Assembly: GCA_938007935.1 (NCBI GenBank)
Contig: CALLMD010000012.1
Span: 1 to 64,000 of the forward strand
DNA from: an uncultured Hellea sp.
GTDB lineage: Bacteria; Pseudomonadota; Alphaproteobacteria; Caulobacterales; Maricaulaceae
Direction: 5' to 3'
Length of the DNA stretch: 64,000 bases
Part shown: in pieces, positions 36,331-44,564 of the stretch
How the letters are laid out: the number at the start of each line of letters is the position of its first letter
How positions within the stretch are numbered: position 1 is the stretch's first letter
The notes under the pieces: model-generated
Database searches by the model: none
The model's input: only the letters and a program-made list of their open reading frames with translations
What the model was told of the DNA's origin: nothing
Made by a program: the position numbers and the translations under genes

Positions 36331-36992
36331 TTAAACCCTCTAAATGTCACCACCTCATCAAGTGAGGCGCGCTGCGTGCGGTAATTATTAATCGGATGGT
36401 CAGGGTCTGGATATCCTAATGCTAATCCGCAATAGACATCCATCTCCTGCGGGATTTCAAAATGCTCGCGCACGGTTTGATGACGCAGCATCCAGGCCTC
36501 TTGCGGGCAGGTTCCAAGACCGCGCTCCACCGCGGCTAGCATTAAGGACTGTATATACATCCCCATATGTGACCATTGCGGACGCCCCATGGTTTTATCT
36601 ATCGCGAAAAATATCCCAATAGGCGCGCCGAAAAACTCGAAGTTCTTCATAACCTGCTTGATACCCGCCATCTTATCGTCTTTGGGAATTCCCAGCGCCG
36701 AATACATATCATAGCCGCATTGCGCGCGGCGGGCTTTGTAAGGTTCTTTGAGCTTGGGCGGATAAATATCGGGACTATCAGGTTCGCCCATCGGCGCCGC
36801 CTTGATAGAGGCCTGTACCTTTTCTAAAAACGCCGCCCTATCCGCGCCCGCTGTGACATAGACATGCCAGGGCTGTAAGTTCCCCCCGCTCGGTGATTGC
36901 TGCGCCATTTTAAGAATATCTTCTAACAGGCTTTTGGGTACAGGCTTATCCAGAAATGCCCGCACAGAAAAACGGTCTTTAATGGCTGACAT
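36327..36992 (-). CDS. nitroreductase family FMN oxidoreductase
   Basis: The 221-residue protein fits the nitroreductase fold: DRFSVRAFLDKPVPKSLLEDIL, SPSGGNLQPWHVYV, and MLAAVERGLGTCPQEAW near the C-terminus. Such enzymes use FMN and NAD(P)H to reduce nitro groups, quinones or enones. Operon context with an SDR, an MFS transporter and a hydrolase suggests action on a steroid-related enone, but this is inference. Confidence 0.85.
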   Translation of the reverse strand: MSAIKDRFSVRAFLDKPVPKSLLEDILKMAQQSPSGGNLQPWHVYVTAGADRAAFLEKVQASIKAAPMGEPDSPDIYPPKLKEPYKARRAQCGYDMYSALGIPKDDKMAGIKQVMKNFEFFGAPIGIFFAIDKTMGRPQWSHMGMYIQSLMLAAVERGLGTCPQEAWMLRHQTVREHFEIPQEMDVYCGLALGYPDPDHPINNYRTQRASLDEVVTFRGFK

Positions 36993-38162
36993 CTAGCTCT
37001 CCAATTCTGGGGCTTTGATCTTCCCAGACAATAAAATATATAAAGTGGGAAGTAATGAACACACTGCCACGAGGCCATATAGCGACATGGCGCTTGCGCT
37101 CTCTAATAAATGCCCAGCTATTTTCCCGCCTAAGATCATGGAAATGCCAAAGGCCATAGGGACTAATACAACCAATTTATTTGAAGGGTCATGCCTCACA
37201 ATGGCTGCGGTTTGATAGAGGCATCCTAGCGTAAAGCCAAATTCCCATATCCAGCTAGACACCATAAATACTTCAAAATTGGGCGCGAGGCCTAAGCCGA
37301 TAACGCCAAATATAAGTATACCCAGCGCCACAAAATGCGGTATTTTCACCCCAGCTTTTGCGCCAATAATGGCTCCAACCGCCCCAGCGGCACCGCCAAG
37401 CCATTTCAAGACGCCAAACATCAAACCGTTTTGCGCCGCCGATGGTTCAAACTTTTGGGCAATGACATAAAGAAAGAAAAACAAGCCGACATTGGCTAAA
37501 AGATAAAGGCTAAAAATACCAAGCATAGACCAAGAGGGGCTGGCTTGCGCCCAGCCTGGAAAGCCTTTGGTTTTAGCGGCCAGTTCAGACGATGAGCGCG
37601 TGGGAAAAAAGAAAGCGCCTAAGCCTAATAAAGCAGCAAAACAGGCTAATCCAACCATTGCCCCCGAAAATCCAGATTTAGCGATGAAGAGGATTGGCAA
37701 TAAAATTAAAAAGACGCCAATTGAAACGAGCTCTACAGAGAGCCGTGTTCCATAAGCCCGTTCAGGGTCTGGCATATCTGCCAAGACCCGCATCGCGAGC
37801 GCAATAGCCAAGGCGCAGAAAAAGGCAAATATCGCAAAGCCCGCAAAAACGGCCTGACCGCTTAACTGTGTTGCAAAGAGAAAGGACGCGATGACAGCGG
37901 CAAGAATGGCAAAGGCAGCTATGCGCCAATTCACCCTCTCTACCCATAATGGCCCTGTTAGGGTTCCCGCTAGATAGCCAATACCCGCGGTCAGAGATAA
38001 GCTGCCGAGTTTACTTGGACTAAAGCCAAAGGCATCACCGGCCGTTCCCAATAAAAGAGGCATTGTATTAAAAACCACTCCGCCTATGGCCGAGACCATT
38101 GAAACGGCAAGGATAACCGTAAAATTTCCTTTTGCGGCGCTTACGCCCTGCCTAATAGACAC
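36993..38162 (-). CDS. MFS transporter
   Basis: The 389-residue protein has about 12 hydrophobic segments and no long loops, typical of a small MFS carrier. The start is a GTG at 38162 lying inside the end of the upstream SDR gene (11-base overlap). It differs in sequence from the MFS protein encoded at 33136. Substrate unknown; the neighbours suggest a steroid or related acid. Confidence 0.8.
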   Translation of the reverse strand: MSIRQGVSAAKGNFTVILAVSMVSAIGGVVFNTMPLLLGTAGDAFGFSPSKLGSLSLTAGIGYLAGTLTGPLWVERVNWRIAAFAILAAVIASFLFATQLSGQAVFAGFAIFAFFCALAIALAMRVLADMPDPERAYGTRLSVELVSIGVFLILLPILFIAKSGFSGAMVGLACFAALLGLGAFFFPTRSSSELAAKTKGFPGWAQASPSWSMLGIFSLYLLANVGLFFFLYVIAQKFEPSAAQNGLMFGVLKWLGGAAGAVGAIIGAKAGVKIPHFVALGILIFGVIGLGLAPNFEVFMVSSWIWEFGFTLGCLYQTAAIVRHDPSNKLVVLVPMAFGISMILGGKIAGHLLESASAMSLYGLVAVCSLLPTLYILLSGKIKAPELES

Positions 38163-39030
38163 GTGCAGGATTCAATTCATTAGGAGACCCGAGCATTTCT
38201 CTATAGCTTGGCGGTTGTTTGTCCCCGCGATCTTTTAACCCGTAACGGTCCTTAGCGACTTCAGCGCCGATTAAGGTCATACCGCTAAGTTCTTGCGCCT
38301 TTGGGTCGCTCGCAATGGCATGAAGAATATGACCCGTAAATTGGGGGCTTTCTGCAACGGCCATAAAATCTTTATATTGCTCAGGATGAACCTCCGCCGC
38401 GATAAGCGCGCGTTCTGTAAGCAAAGGCCCCATCCATATGGACACCGCTTGCACATTCACAGCTTCAAGATCGACAGCCATATCATGAGCCAATTTATCA
38501 AGACCAGCTTTTTGCGCGCCATATGCAGCGCCGTGCATATAGCAACTCGCCCCAAAGGAAGAGCCAAAGGCGATTAAGCCGCTTTTCTTGACTGCCATCA
38601 TTTTCGCCGCATGCCAACTTGCGACATAGGCCGAGCGCAATCCCACATCGAGAATATATTGCGCGTCTAGCTCTTTTTCCCAAAAGGGTTTTTGTTCAAT
38701 CAATTGGTGATGAATATAAGCCGCATTATTGACCAGAATATCAAGCTGTCCTTGTTCGTCTTGAATCTGTTCAAAGACTTTTGCGACGGCGCTATCATCG
38801 GCGCTATCACAAATAATGCCTATACCTGTGCCGCCAACTTTGGAACATTCGGCGGCCGTATCGGCAACAGTTCCTGGCAGCGGCGTACCGTCCCAACCTT
38901 TGGCTTTGCCGGGCGATTTCGTACGCCCCGTCACATAAACAGTCATCCCTTTTTCAGCGAGACCAAGCGCTATTCCTTTTCCCGCTCCGCGGCTTGCGCC
39001 GGTCACCAAGGCAACTTTGGGCTTAGACAT
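38152..39030 (-). CDS. short-chain dehydrogenase (DHRS1-like)
   Basis: SDR of 292 residues with VALVTGASRGAGKGIALGLAEKG, VNNAAYIHHQ, and GSSFGASCYMHGAAYGAQKAG (YxxxK). The central insertion FWEKELDAQYILDVGLRSAYVAS resembles DHRS1-type enzymes; human DHRS1 reduces steroids and xenobiotics. It is the first gene of a four-gene minus-strand operon. It shares a control region with the divergent flavoprotein at 39179. Confidence 0.8.
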   Translation of the reverse strand: MSKPKVALVTGASRGAGKGIALGLAEKGMTVYVTGRTKSPGKAKGWDGTPLPGTVADTAAECSKVGGTGIGIICDSADDSAVAKVFEQIQDEQGQLDILVNNAAYIHHQLIEQKPFWEKELDAQYILDVGLRSAYVASWHAAKMMAVKKSGLIAFGSSFGASCYMHGAAYGAQKAGLDKLAHDMAVDLEAVNVQAVSIWMGPLLTERALIAAEVHPEQYKDFMAVAESPQFTGHILHAIASDPKAQELSGMTLIGAEVAKDRYGLKDRGDKQPPSYREMLGSPNELNPARVY

Positions 39031-39178
39031 TTTATTCCTCCGGCAAATTTTATTTATTCTATCAAAATAAGTCTTATGCGCAATATTTGCATGGATTTTC
39101 TACGCTTTCTATGCTTTTTTGGCGGTATAACCCTTATAATGCGTATTTTTACGCGTATTTTTTACGAATGAGACGATA
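39031..39178. promoter_or_regulatory. divergent control region with stacked motif copies
   Basis: A perfect TATAAT lies at 39135-39140. It overlaps ATAATGCGTATTT (39136-39148) and is followed by TTTACGCGTATTTTTT (39148-39163), two motif copies in inverted orientation. A third is at 39073-39086 (CTTATGCGCAATAT). The overlap suggests repression of the plus-strand flavoprotein gene. Confidence 0.5.
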
Positions 39179-40879
39179 GTGACACCTGACGACAGAAACT
39201 GGCATTCCGAAATTGAAGCGCCTCGCATCATCTCCCATGATGACGATATTGAGTGGGATATCAGTCAAGATGTCGTTGTCATAGGTCTTGGCGGCGCGGG
39301 CGTGGCTTGCGCCCTACAAGCTATAGAACTTGGCCAAAAAGTTATCGCCATTGACCGCTTTGCGGGCGGGGGCGCGACAGCCGCAAGCGGGGGCGTGATT
39401 TATGCGGGCGGCGGTACAGCCTTACAAAAAGAAGCTAATATAGAAGACAGCCCCGAAAACATGTTCAATTATCTGAAAATGGAGGTTGGTAATATTGTGT
39501 CCGATGCCTGCCTGAAAGATTTTTGCGAACGTAGCGCCCCGACGATTGACTGGATGCAAAGTCACGGCGTTGATTTACGTTCAACCGTATGGCCCAAAAA
39601 AACATCATATCCTGCGCCTGAATATTTCCTCTATCATTCGGATAATTCGCTCGTGCCTCATTATGCGGCAAATGCCGCTCCGGCTGCGCGCGGTCACCGT
39701 GGATATGTACCGATTGAGCAAGGCCGCAAAGCCACAAATTTAGGCGGCTCACTCTTCGAGCCCTTGCGCGCATCAGCTGAGAAAAAGGGATTAAAGGTTT
39801 TGGCCTATACCGAAGCCCGCCAATTAATCACCAATAATGATGGCCGCGTAATTGGCGTCAAAGTGCTTCAATTTGAAAATAAAGACACGCAACAACAATA
39901 TTTATCGTTACGGGAAAAAGCTCAAAAACTTTTTGCCATGTTCCCACCGATTTTGCCGGGCTCTAAATTTTTTATGAAACGCGCTTTAAAACATTTAGAA
40001 GCCGCCAAAGCGCTTGAAGATGGCCGTAAAGAAATTTTCATCCGCGCGAGAAACGGTGTTCTTTTATCTGCGGGCGGGTTTGTATTTAACTCCAAAATGG
40101 TTGCCCATTACGCGCCTAAATATAAATCCAGCTATCCGCTGGGTACTGACGGCGATAATGGCGCAGGCATTCGTTTAGGCCAAAGCGTCGGCGGACAAGC
40201 CTCTAATATGGACCGCATCACCGCTTGGCGCTTTATTAATCCCCCACTCTCATTTGCGCGCGGGATGATTGTCAATATGAAAGGCGAGCGCTTCATTAAT
40301 GAGATGGTGTACGGCGCAACGCTAGGGGTGGAAATGACAGAAAACCACAATGGTGAAGCCTATATGATTTTGGATAAGGCGCTTATTAAACAAGCTCTCT
40401 TCGAAGTGAGCGGTAAGAAGGCCCTTGGTTTCCAAAAAGCTTTGGCTCAGCTTAATGCGCGTTTTGGCGCAAAAAAAGCCAAGTCAATTTCAGAATTAGC
40501 GGATAAGATTGGCATCGACGCCAACGCCCTTAAAAATCAAGTTGAGGCATATAATCGGATTGCGTCCGGAAAAGACACGGATCCTTTTCACAAGACCCAA
40601 GATGACACGGGCATGATTATTACAGCGCCCTTTTACGCCATAAATATCGGGCTTAAAGCCAAGCTCTTTCCCTGCCCCTCTCTGACGCTTGGCGGCTTGG
40701 TTGTGAATGAAAAAACAGGCCAAGTCTTAGACGAGTCAAAAAAGCCCATTGCAGGGCTTTATGCGGCGGGGCGAAACGCCATTGGGGTGGCGTCTTGGAA
40801 TTATGTCAGCGGCTTATCCATAGCAGATGGTATCTATTCGGGGCGGCGCGCGGCAAAAGCCATCGCCAATAAATCCTAA
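39179..40879 (+). CDS. 3-ketosteroid dehydrogenase-like flavoprotein, possibly Delta4-(5alpha) type
   Basis: FAD protein of 566 residues: VVIGLGGAGVACALQA, then GGGATAASGGVIYAGGGT, and near the C-terminus AGLYAAGRNAIGVASWNYVSGLSIADGIYSGRRAAKAI (read as two adjoining motifs). It lacks the YPGxG of KstD1 and instead has Tyr-x-Ser (NYVSG), which fits the tyrosine/serine pair reported for 3-oxo-5alpha-steroid 4-dehydrogenase of Rhodococcus. GTG at 39179 is the only start; the nearby ATG leads to a stop. Its end is one base from the convergent GMC gene. The substrate call is inference. Confidence 0.65.
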   Translation: MTPDDRNWHSEIEAPRIISHDDDIEWDISQDVVVIGLGGAGVACALQAIELGQKVIAIDRFAGGGATAASGGVIYAGGGTALQKEANIEDSPENMFNYLKMEVGNIVSDACLKDFCERSAPTIDWMQSHGVDLRSTVWPKKTSYPAPEYFLYHSDNSLVPHYAANAAPAARGHRGYVPIEQGRKATNLGGSLFEPLRASAEKKGLKVLAYTEARQLITNNDGRVIGVKVLQFENKDTQQQYLSLREKAQKLFAMFPPILPGSKFFMKRALKHLEAAKALEDGRKEIFIRARNGVLLSAGGFVFNSKMVAHYAPKYKSSYPLGTDGDNGAGIRLGQSVGGQASNMDRITAWRFINPPLSFARGMIVNMKGERFINEMVYGATLGVEMTENHNGEAYMILDKALIKQALFEVSGKKALGFQKALAQLNARFGAKKAKSISELADKIGIDANALKNQVEAYNRIASGKDTDPFHKTQDDTGMIITAPFYAINIGLKAKLFPCPSLTLGGLVVNEKTGQVLDESKKPIAGLYAAGRNAIGVASWNYVSGLSIADGIYSGRRAAKAIANKS

Positions 40880-40880
40880 A

Positions 40881-42488
40881 CTATTCGCTTAAGATTATAT
40901 CCGCGCCTTTTTCAGCAATCGCCTTTGTCGCGGCATTGGTATTGCCTGAAATCAGTCTTGGCATGACGGAGGCATCTATCACCCGTAAGCCTTGAACACC
41001 TTTCACCTTAAGGTCGGGCGAGACCACAGCTTTGTCATCGCTCCCCATACGGCAAGACCCAACGGGATGATACATCGTCGTGCCAAGCTGCTTTTGAAAA
41101 TCAAGCATTTCGTCATCACTTGCCGCCTCAAGACCCGGCAGCGTTTCCATTTTAATGACGGGTTTCAGACTTGGCATTTTAACAACGTCCCTTGCGATAT
41201 GCATGGCTTTAAGGGTTAGGCTACGGTCAATTTCCGCGCTTAGATAATTATGAACGATACGAGGCGGGGATAAAGGGTCGCTTGACCCCGCTTTTACCCA
41301 TCCGCGGCTTTCAGGGCGCAATTGCGCGCCGCCAATAGTTAGCCCCGGATAATCTGTCAGCTTACTATTCTCGCCGCGGCTTGCCGTTTCAAGATCACCT
41401 GAAACCGCCAGACAATGAAATTGTAAATCACAGCGGTCCAGTACAGGATCGCTTTTCATAAAGGCCCCGACCGAGGCCGCCGGAATGGTCATAGGCCCTT
41501 TTTTAAAGGCATAATATTTCAAGACATTCTTAAGAAGCGCCAGCCCCGAAAGCTGATTATTATAGGTGTAATAACCAGGATTAATTTCCCATGCCATGGG
41601 CGACATATAATGATCTTGCAAATTTTCGCCGACAGATGGCAAATCGTGAACAACATCAATCCCAATCGATTTTAAATGGGCCCCATCACCTATCCCAGAC
41701 AAATGCAGCAAATGCGGACTTTGATAAGCCCCAGCACTTAATATGACCTCTTTATTGGCTATAAGCGTTTGCGTCTCGCCATTTTTTTGCAGCGATATAC
41801 CAACCGCTCTTTTACCCTCGAACTTTATTTTCGTTGTCAGAGCGTTCGTCAAAATGGTCAAATTCTTACGTTTGCGCGCTGGCTTCAGATATGCCTCAGC
41901 TGATGAGCAGCGTTTGCCCTTCTTAATGGTCACATCGTAATAGCCAGCGCCGTCTTGATGAGCGCCATTAAAATTATCTGTTCGCTTTAGCCCATATTCT
42001 TCAAAGGCGCGCAACATATGCTCATTGGTTTCATTGTGATGTAGCAAGCGTGAAACTGTCAGCGGGCCGTCATCACCATGCAATCCCGCCTCTCCGCCTT
42101 CGTAATTTTCAAGCTTTTTAAAATAGGGCAGGATATCATCCCAGCCCCAACCCGTGCATCCCAAATTCGCCCAGCTATTATAATCCTCGGCTTGGCCGCG
42201 AATATATATCATCCCGTTTAAAGACGATGAGCCGCCAAGCGTTTTACCGCGCGGCAGCGGGAGCCGACGACCCCCAAGATGCGGGTCAGGCTGCGTAAAA
42301 AAATTCCATGATAATTTTGGATTATGCAAACTTTTTCCATAACCCAATGGCATATGTATCGTCGGGTCTTTATCCGGACCGCCTGCCTCGACAAGACAAA
42401 CAGAGATGGCTGGATTTACCGAGAGACGATTCGCCAGAACACACCCCGCAGAACCCGCGCCCACAATTATATAGTCAAAAGTCTTCAC
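40881..42488 (-). CDS. GMC oxidoreductase (choline dehydrogenase-like)
   Basis: FAD-dependent glucose-methanol-choline family enzyme of 535 residues: YIIVGAGSAGCVLANRLS at the N-terminus, LPRGKTLGGSSSLNGMIYIRG, and a C-terminal HPVGSCRMG with DASVMPRLISGNTNA. It oxidises an alcohol to an aldehyde or ketone. The family includes side-chain and sterol alcohol oxidisers, so a steroid alcohol is possible. It is divergent from the Lrp/AsnC operon and abuts the flavoprotein gene. Confidence 0.85.
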   Translation of the reverse strand: MKTFDYIIVGAGSAGCVLANRLSVNPAISVCLVEAGGPDKDPTIHMPLGYGKSLHNPKLSWNFFTQPDPHLGGRRLPLPRGKTLGGSSSLNGMIYIRGQAEDYNSWANLGCTGWGWDDILPYFKKLENYEGGEAGLHGDDGPLTVSRLLHHNETNEHMLRAFEEYGLKRTDNFNGAHQDGAGYYDVTIKKGKRCSSAEAYLKPARKRKNLTILTNALTTKIKFEGKRAVGISLQKNGETQTLIANKEVILSAGAYQSPHLLHLSGIGDGAHLKSIGIDVVHDLPSVGENLQDHYMSPMAWEINPGYYTYNNQLSGLALLKNVLKYYAFKKGPMTIPAASVGAFMKSDPVLDRCDLQFHCLAVSGDLETASRGENSKLTDYPGLTIGGAQLRPESRGWVKAGSSDPLSPPRIVHNYLSAEIDRSLTLKAMHIARDVVKMPSLKPVIKMETLPGLEAASDDEMLDFQKQLGTTMYHPVGSCRMGSDDKAVVSPDLKVKGVQGLRVIDASVMPRLISGNTNAATKAIAEKGADIILSE

Positions 42489-42632
42489 TTACGAAGCACC
42501 GCCAAAAATACGCATTCCCTGTAATTCTAAGGTGAAATCTATCGAATTGCGTAGAGATTAATAGGAAAATTTGCGCATTTCGATATTTACGGGTAATCTT
42601 GCGTTCTGATATTTCCGCGTTATAGACATCAT
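42489..42632. promoter_or_regulatory. divergent control region GMC / lrp operon
   Basis: Motif copies: AAAAATACGCATTC (42504-42517), inverted GAATTGCGTAGAG (from 42544) and AAAATTTGCGCATTTCG (42566-42582). A plus-strand promoter TTGCGT (42599-42604) with 16-base spacer and TATAGA (42621-42626) ends only 6 bases before the ATG at 42633, implying a leaderless message. Confidence 0.5.
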
Positions 42633-43097
42633 ATGAGCGGAACAAATTTCGAATTTAGCGACTTAGATAATCAGATCATCGGCATCCTGAAAAAAGATGG
42701 CCGCATGAGCAACCAAAAAATCGCAGACCTACTGGGTGTGACGACCTCAATGATTGCAACGCGCATTCGCCGCATGGAACAAGCCAAAGCCATGAAAGTG
42801 GTGGCGGTCTCAGACTTTTCAGCTTTTGACTATAATGTTTTACTCCCTATTGGAGTCGATGTGAAAGGACGGCGCGCGAATGATGTGGCCGCCGATCTTG
42901 CGAAACTCGATGAAGTGTCAGTCATCCATCTTGTTTCAGGAAAACATGACATAGAGATTCTGGTCACACTTCCAAGTATGGAAAATATGTCACAATTTTT
43001 ATTGGAAAAACTTTCTTGTATCAGAGGCATCCGCAATCTTAATCCAAGCTTTGCAGTAGACATCATTAAATATGAATTTGATGTGGCCCCGATTTAA
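42633..43097 (+). CDS. Lrp/AsnC family transcriptional regulator 1
   Basis: The 154-residue protein has an N-terminal helix-turn-helix (IIGILKKDGRMSNQKIADLLGVTTSMIATRIRRMEQAK) and a C-terminal RAM/SAM effector domain (VIHLVSGKHDIEILV). Family members bind DNA as dimers to octamers and sense amino acids or other small acids. No ribosome site precedes the ATG and a -10 box lies 6 bases before it. A second regulator follows after 6 bases. Motif copies in its own promoter suggest autoregulation. Confidence 0.9.
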   Translation: MSGTNFEFSDLDNQIIGILKKDGRMSNQKIADLLGVTTSMIATRIRRMEQAKAMKVVAVSDFSAFDYNVLLPIGVDVKGRRANDVAADLAKLDEVSVIHLVSGKHDIEILVTLPSMENMSQFLLEKLSCIRGIRNLNPSFAVDIIKYEFDVAPI

Positions 43098-43103
43098 GAG
43101 TCT

Positions 43104-43580
43104 ATGATGCGCAATTATAAAATCGACGAATTAGATCAGAAAATTATAGCGCTTCTATCGGATGACGCGCGTCTGTCGAATCGTAAAATTGCCGCTGATC
43201 TTGGCTTCACCGAAGGTACAATACGCTCTCGTGTCAAACGACTTGAAGATGAAAATTATATTCGGTTCACGGCGGTCACAAGCATGGCGCATATGAATAC
43301 GCCGCAGCTCGGACAAATTGGTATTCATGCGGAGCAAGATAAAATACGCGATGTCGCCGAAGCCGTCGCTCAAATTGCTGAAATTAATGCTGTTATTATC
43401 CTACTTGGCCGTTTTGATATCTTAGCCATTGGCCTTTTCGAAGGTCTTCAAGATGTGCATCAGGTCGCCAGCAATAGAATTCTCGACATTAAAGGCGTTC
43501 GCTTAGTTGAAACATCTTTAGTCGTTGATACCGTAAAATACGACAACCGTATTGCTAAAATCATGTCGGCTAATTCATAA
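43104..43580 (+). CDS. Lrp/AsnC family transcriptional regulator 2
   Basis: A 158-residue paralogue of the preceding protein: LDQKIIALLSDDARLSNRKIAADLGFTEGTIRSRVKRLEDE for the helix-turn-helix, then an RAM domain (INAVIILLGRFDILAIGLFE). Identity between the two is only moderate, so the duplication is old. The tandem pair may form hetero-oligomers. They lie among steroid genes with no TetR-type KstR in the window, which makes them the leading candidates for cluster control. Confidence 0.9.
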   Translation: MMRNYKIDELDQKIIALLSDDARLSNRKIAADLGFTEGTIRSRVKRLEDENYIRFTAVTSMAHMNTPQLGQIGIHAEQDKIRDVAEAVAQIAEINAVIILLGRFDILAIGLFEGLQDVHQVASNRILDIKGVRLVETSLVVDTVKYDNRIAKIMSANS

Positions 43581-43589
43581 CACTAATCA

Positions 43590-44564
43590 ATGTCACAAAC
43601 GCGGCTAGTAATATTACTCTTTATTTTAGCTCTCTCAGCCTGTCAGGCCAATGAAACGCCAGCCCCCTCAATACAGATAGAGCCCGCGAAATGGGTTAGC
43701 CTCAAGGGTGGTTGTTTCAAGATGGGCGAGACGCGTGTTTACCGCGAAGAAGGCCCTGTAACTGAAATCTGTTTGGACCCTTTTGAAATTTGGTCCCATG
43801 AAGTCACCACAGCGGAATTTGCAAAATTTGTAAAAGAGACCAATTACAAAACGCGGGCAGAGCGCGGGTGGCGCGCAGAGGAACCCGAGGGCCCTGGCAT
43901 AGACATGTCTCCGAGCTCTGCAGTTTTCGTTCCCCCAAAAGCACAGCCACGGTCAATGAATTGGTGGCAATTGGTCGACGGCGCAAATTGGAAACGGCCT
44001 TTTGGACCAGAGAAAACATCTTCAAAAGAGACTGAACCTGTTATCCATGTTACGCGCGCCGATGCAGCGGCCTATGCGAAATGGGCTGGCGGACGATTGC
44101 CAACTGAAGCGGAGTGGGAATATGCTGCGCGCGGCGGTATAGATGGACAGTTATTGAGTTGGGAGAAGGCCGAAGATAAGGCGCTCGAAGATCAAGCCAA
44201 TACGTGGCAGGGCGTCTTTCCCGTCATAAACGCGGCAGAAGACGGGTATGTTGGTCTCTCGCCTACGGGGGCCTTCCCGCCAAATGGATTTGGCCTTTAT
44301 GATATGATTGGAAATGCATGGGAGTGGACATCTTCTAGCTTTTATTCCAGCCATGAGCCGGGCGAGACTAAAACTTTAAAACCTGATGGATATGACCCTG
44401 CCCAAGGCGATATAGCCGTGGGCGTCATTAAAGGGGGGTCTTTTCTTTGTAACAAGTCCTATTGTTACCGCTACCGCCCCGCAGCGCGCCAAGCCCAAGA
44501 CCTAATTTTTGGAACCTCCCATATCAGCTTTAGGATTGTTCGGAATAAAGCCGAGGGTATTTAG
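43590..44564 (+). CDS. formylglycine-generating enzyme, lipoprotein form
   Basis: SUMF1/FGE-family protein of 324 residues. It begins with a lipoprotein signal (LVILLFILALSACQA, lipidated C18). The C-terminal GGSFLCNKSYCYRYRPAARQ carries the copper-binding pair C287 and C292, the residues needed to convert a sulfatase cysteine to formylglycine; EVTTAEFAKF, GGRLPTEAEWEYAARGG and GLYDMIGNAWEWTSS are the family scaffold. Many FGE-fold lipoproteins lack those cysteines; this one has them. It is the third gene of the Lrp operon and likely matures the sulfatase encoded at 8413. Its last 35 bases overlap the convergent RND gene. Confidence 0.85.
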   Translation: MSQTRLVILLFILALSACQANETPAPSIQIEPAKWVSLKGGCFKMGETRVYREEGPVTEICLDPFEIWSHEVTTAEFAKFVKETNYKTRAERGWRAEEPEGPGIDMSPSSAVFVPPKAQPRSMNWWQLVDGANWKRPFGPEKTSSKETEPVIHVTRADAAAYAKWAGGRLPTEAEWEYAARGGIDGQLLSWEKAEDKALEDQANTWQGVFPVINAAEDGYVGLSPTGAFPPNGFGLYDMIGNAWEWTSSSFYSSHEPGETKTLKPDGYDPAQGDIAVGVIKGGSFLCNKSYCYRYRPAARQAQDLIFGTSHISFRIVRNKAEGI

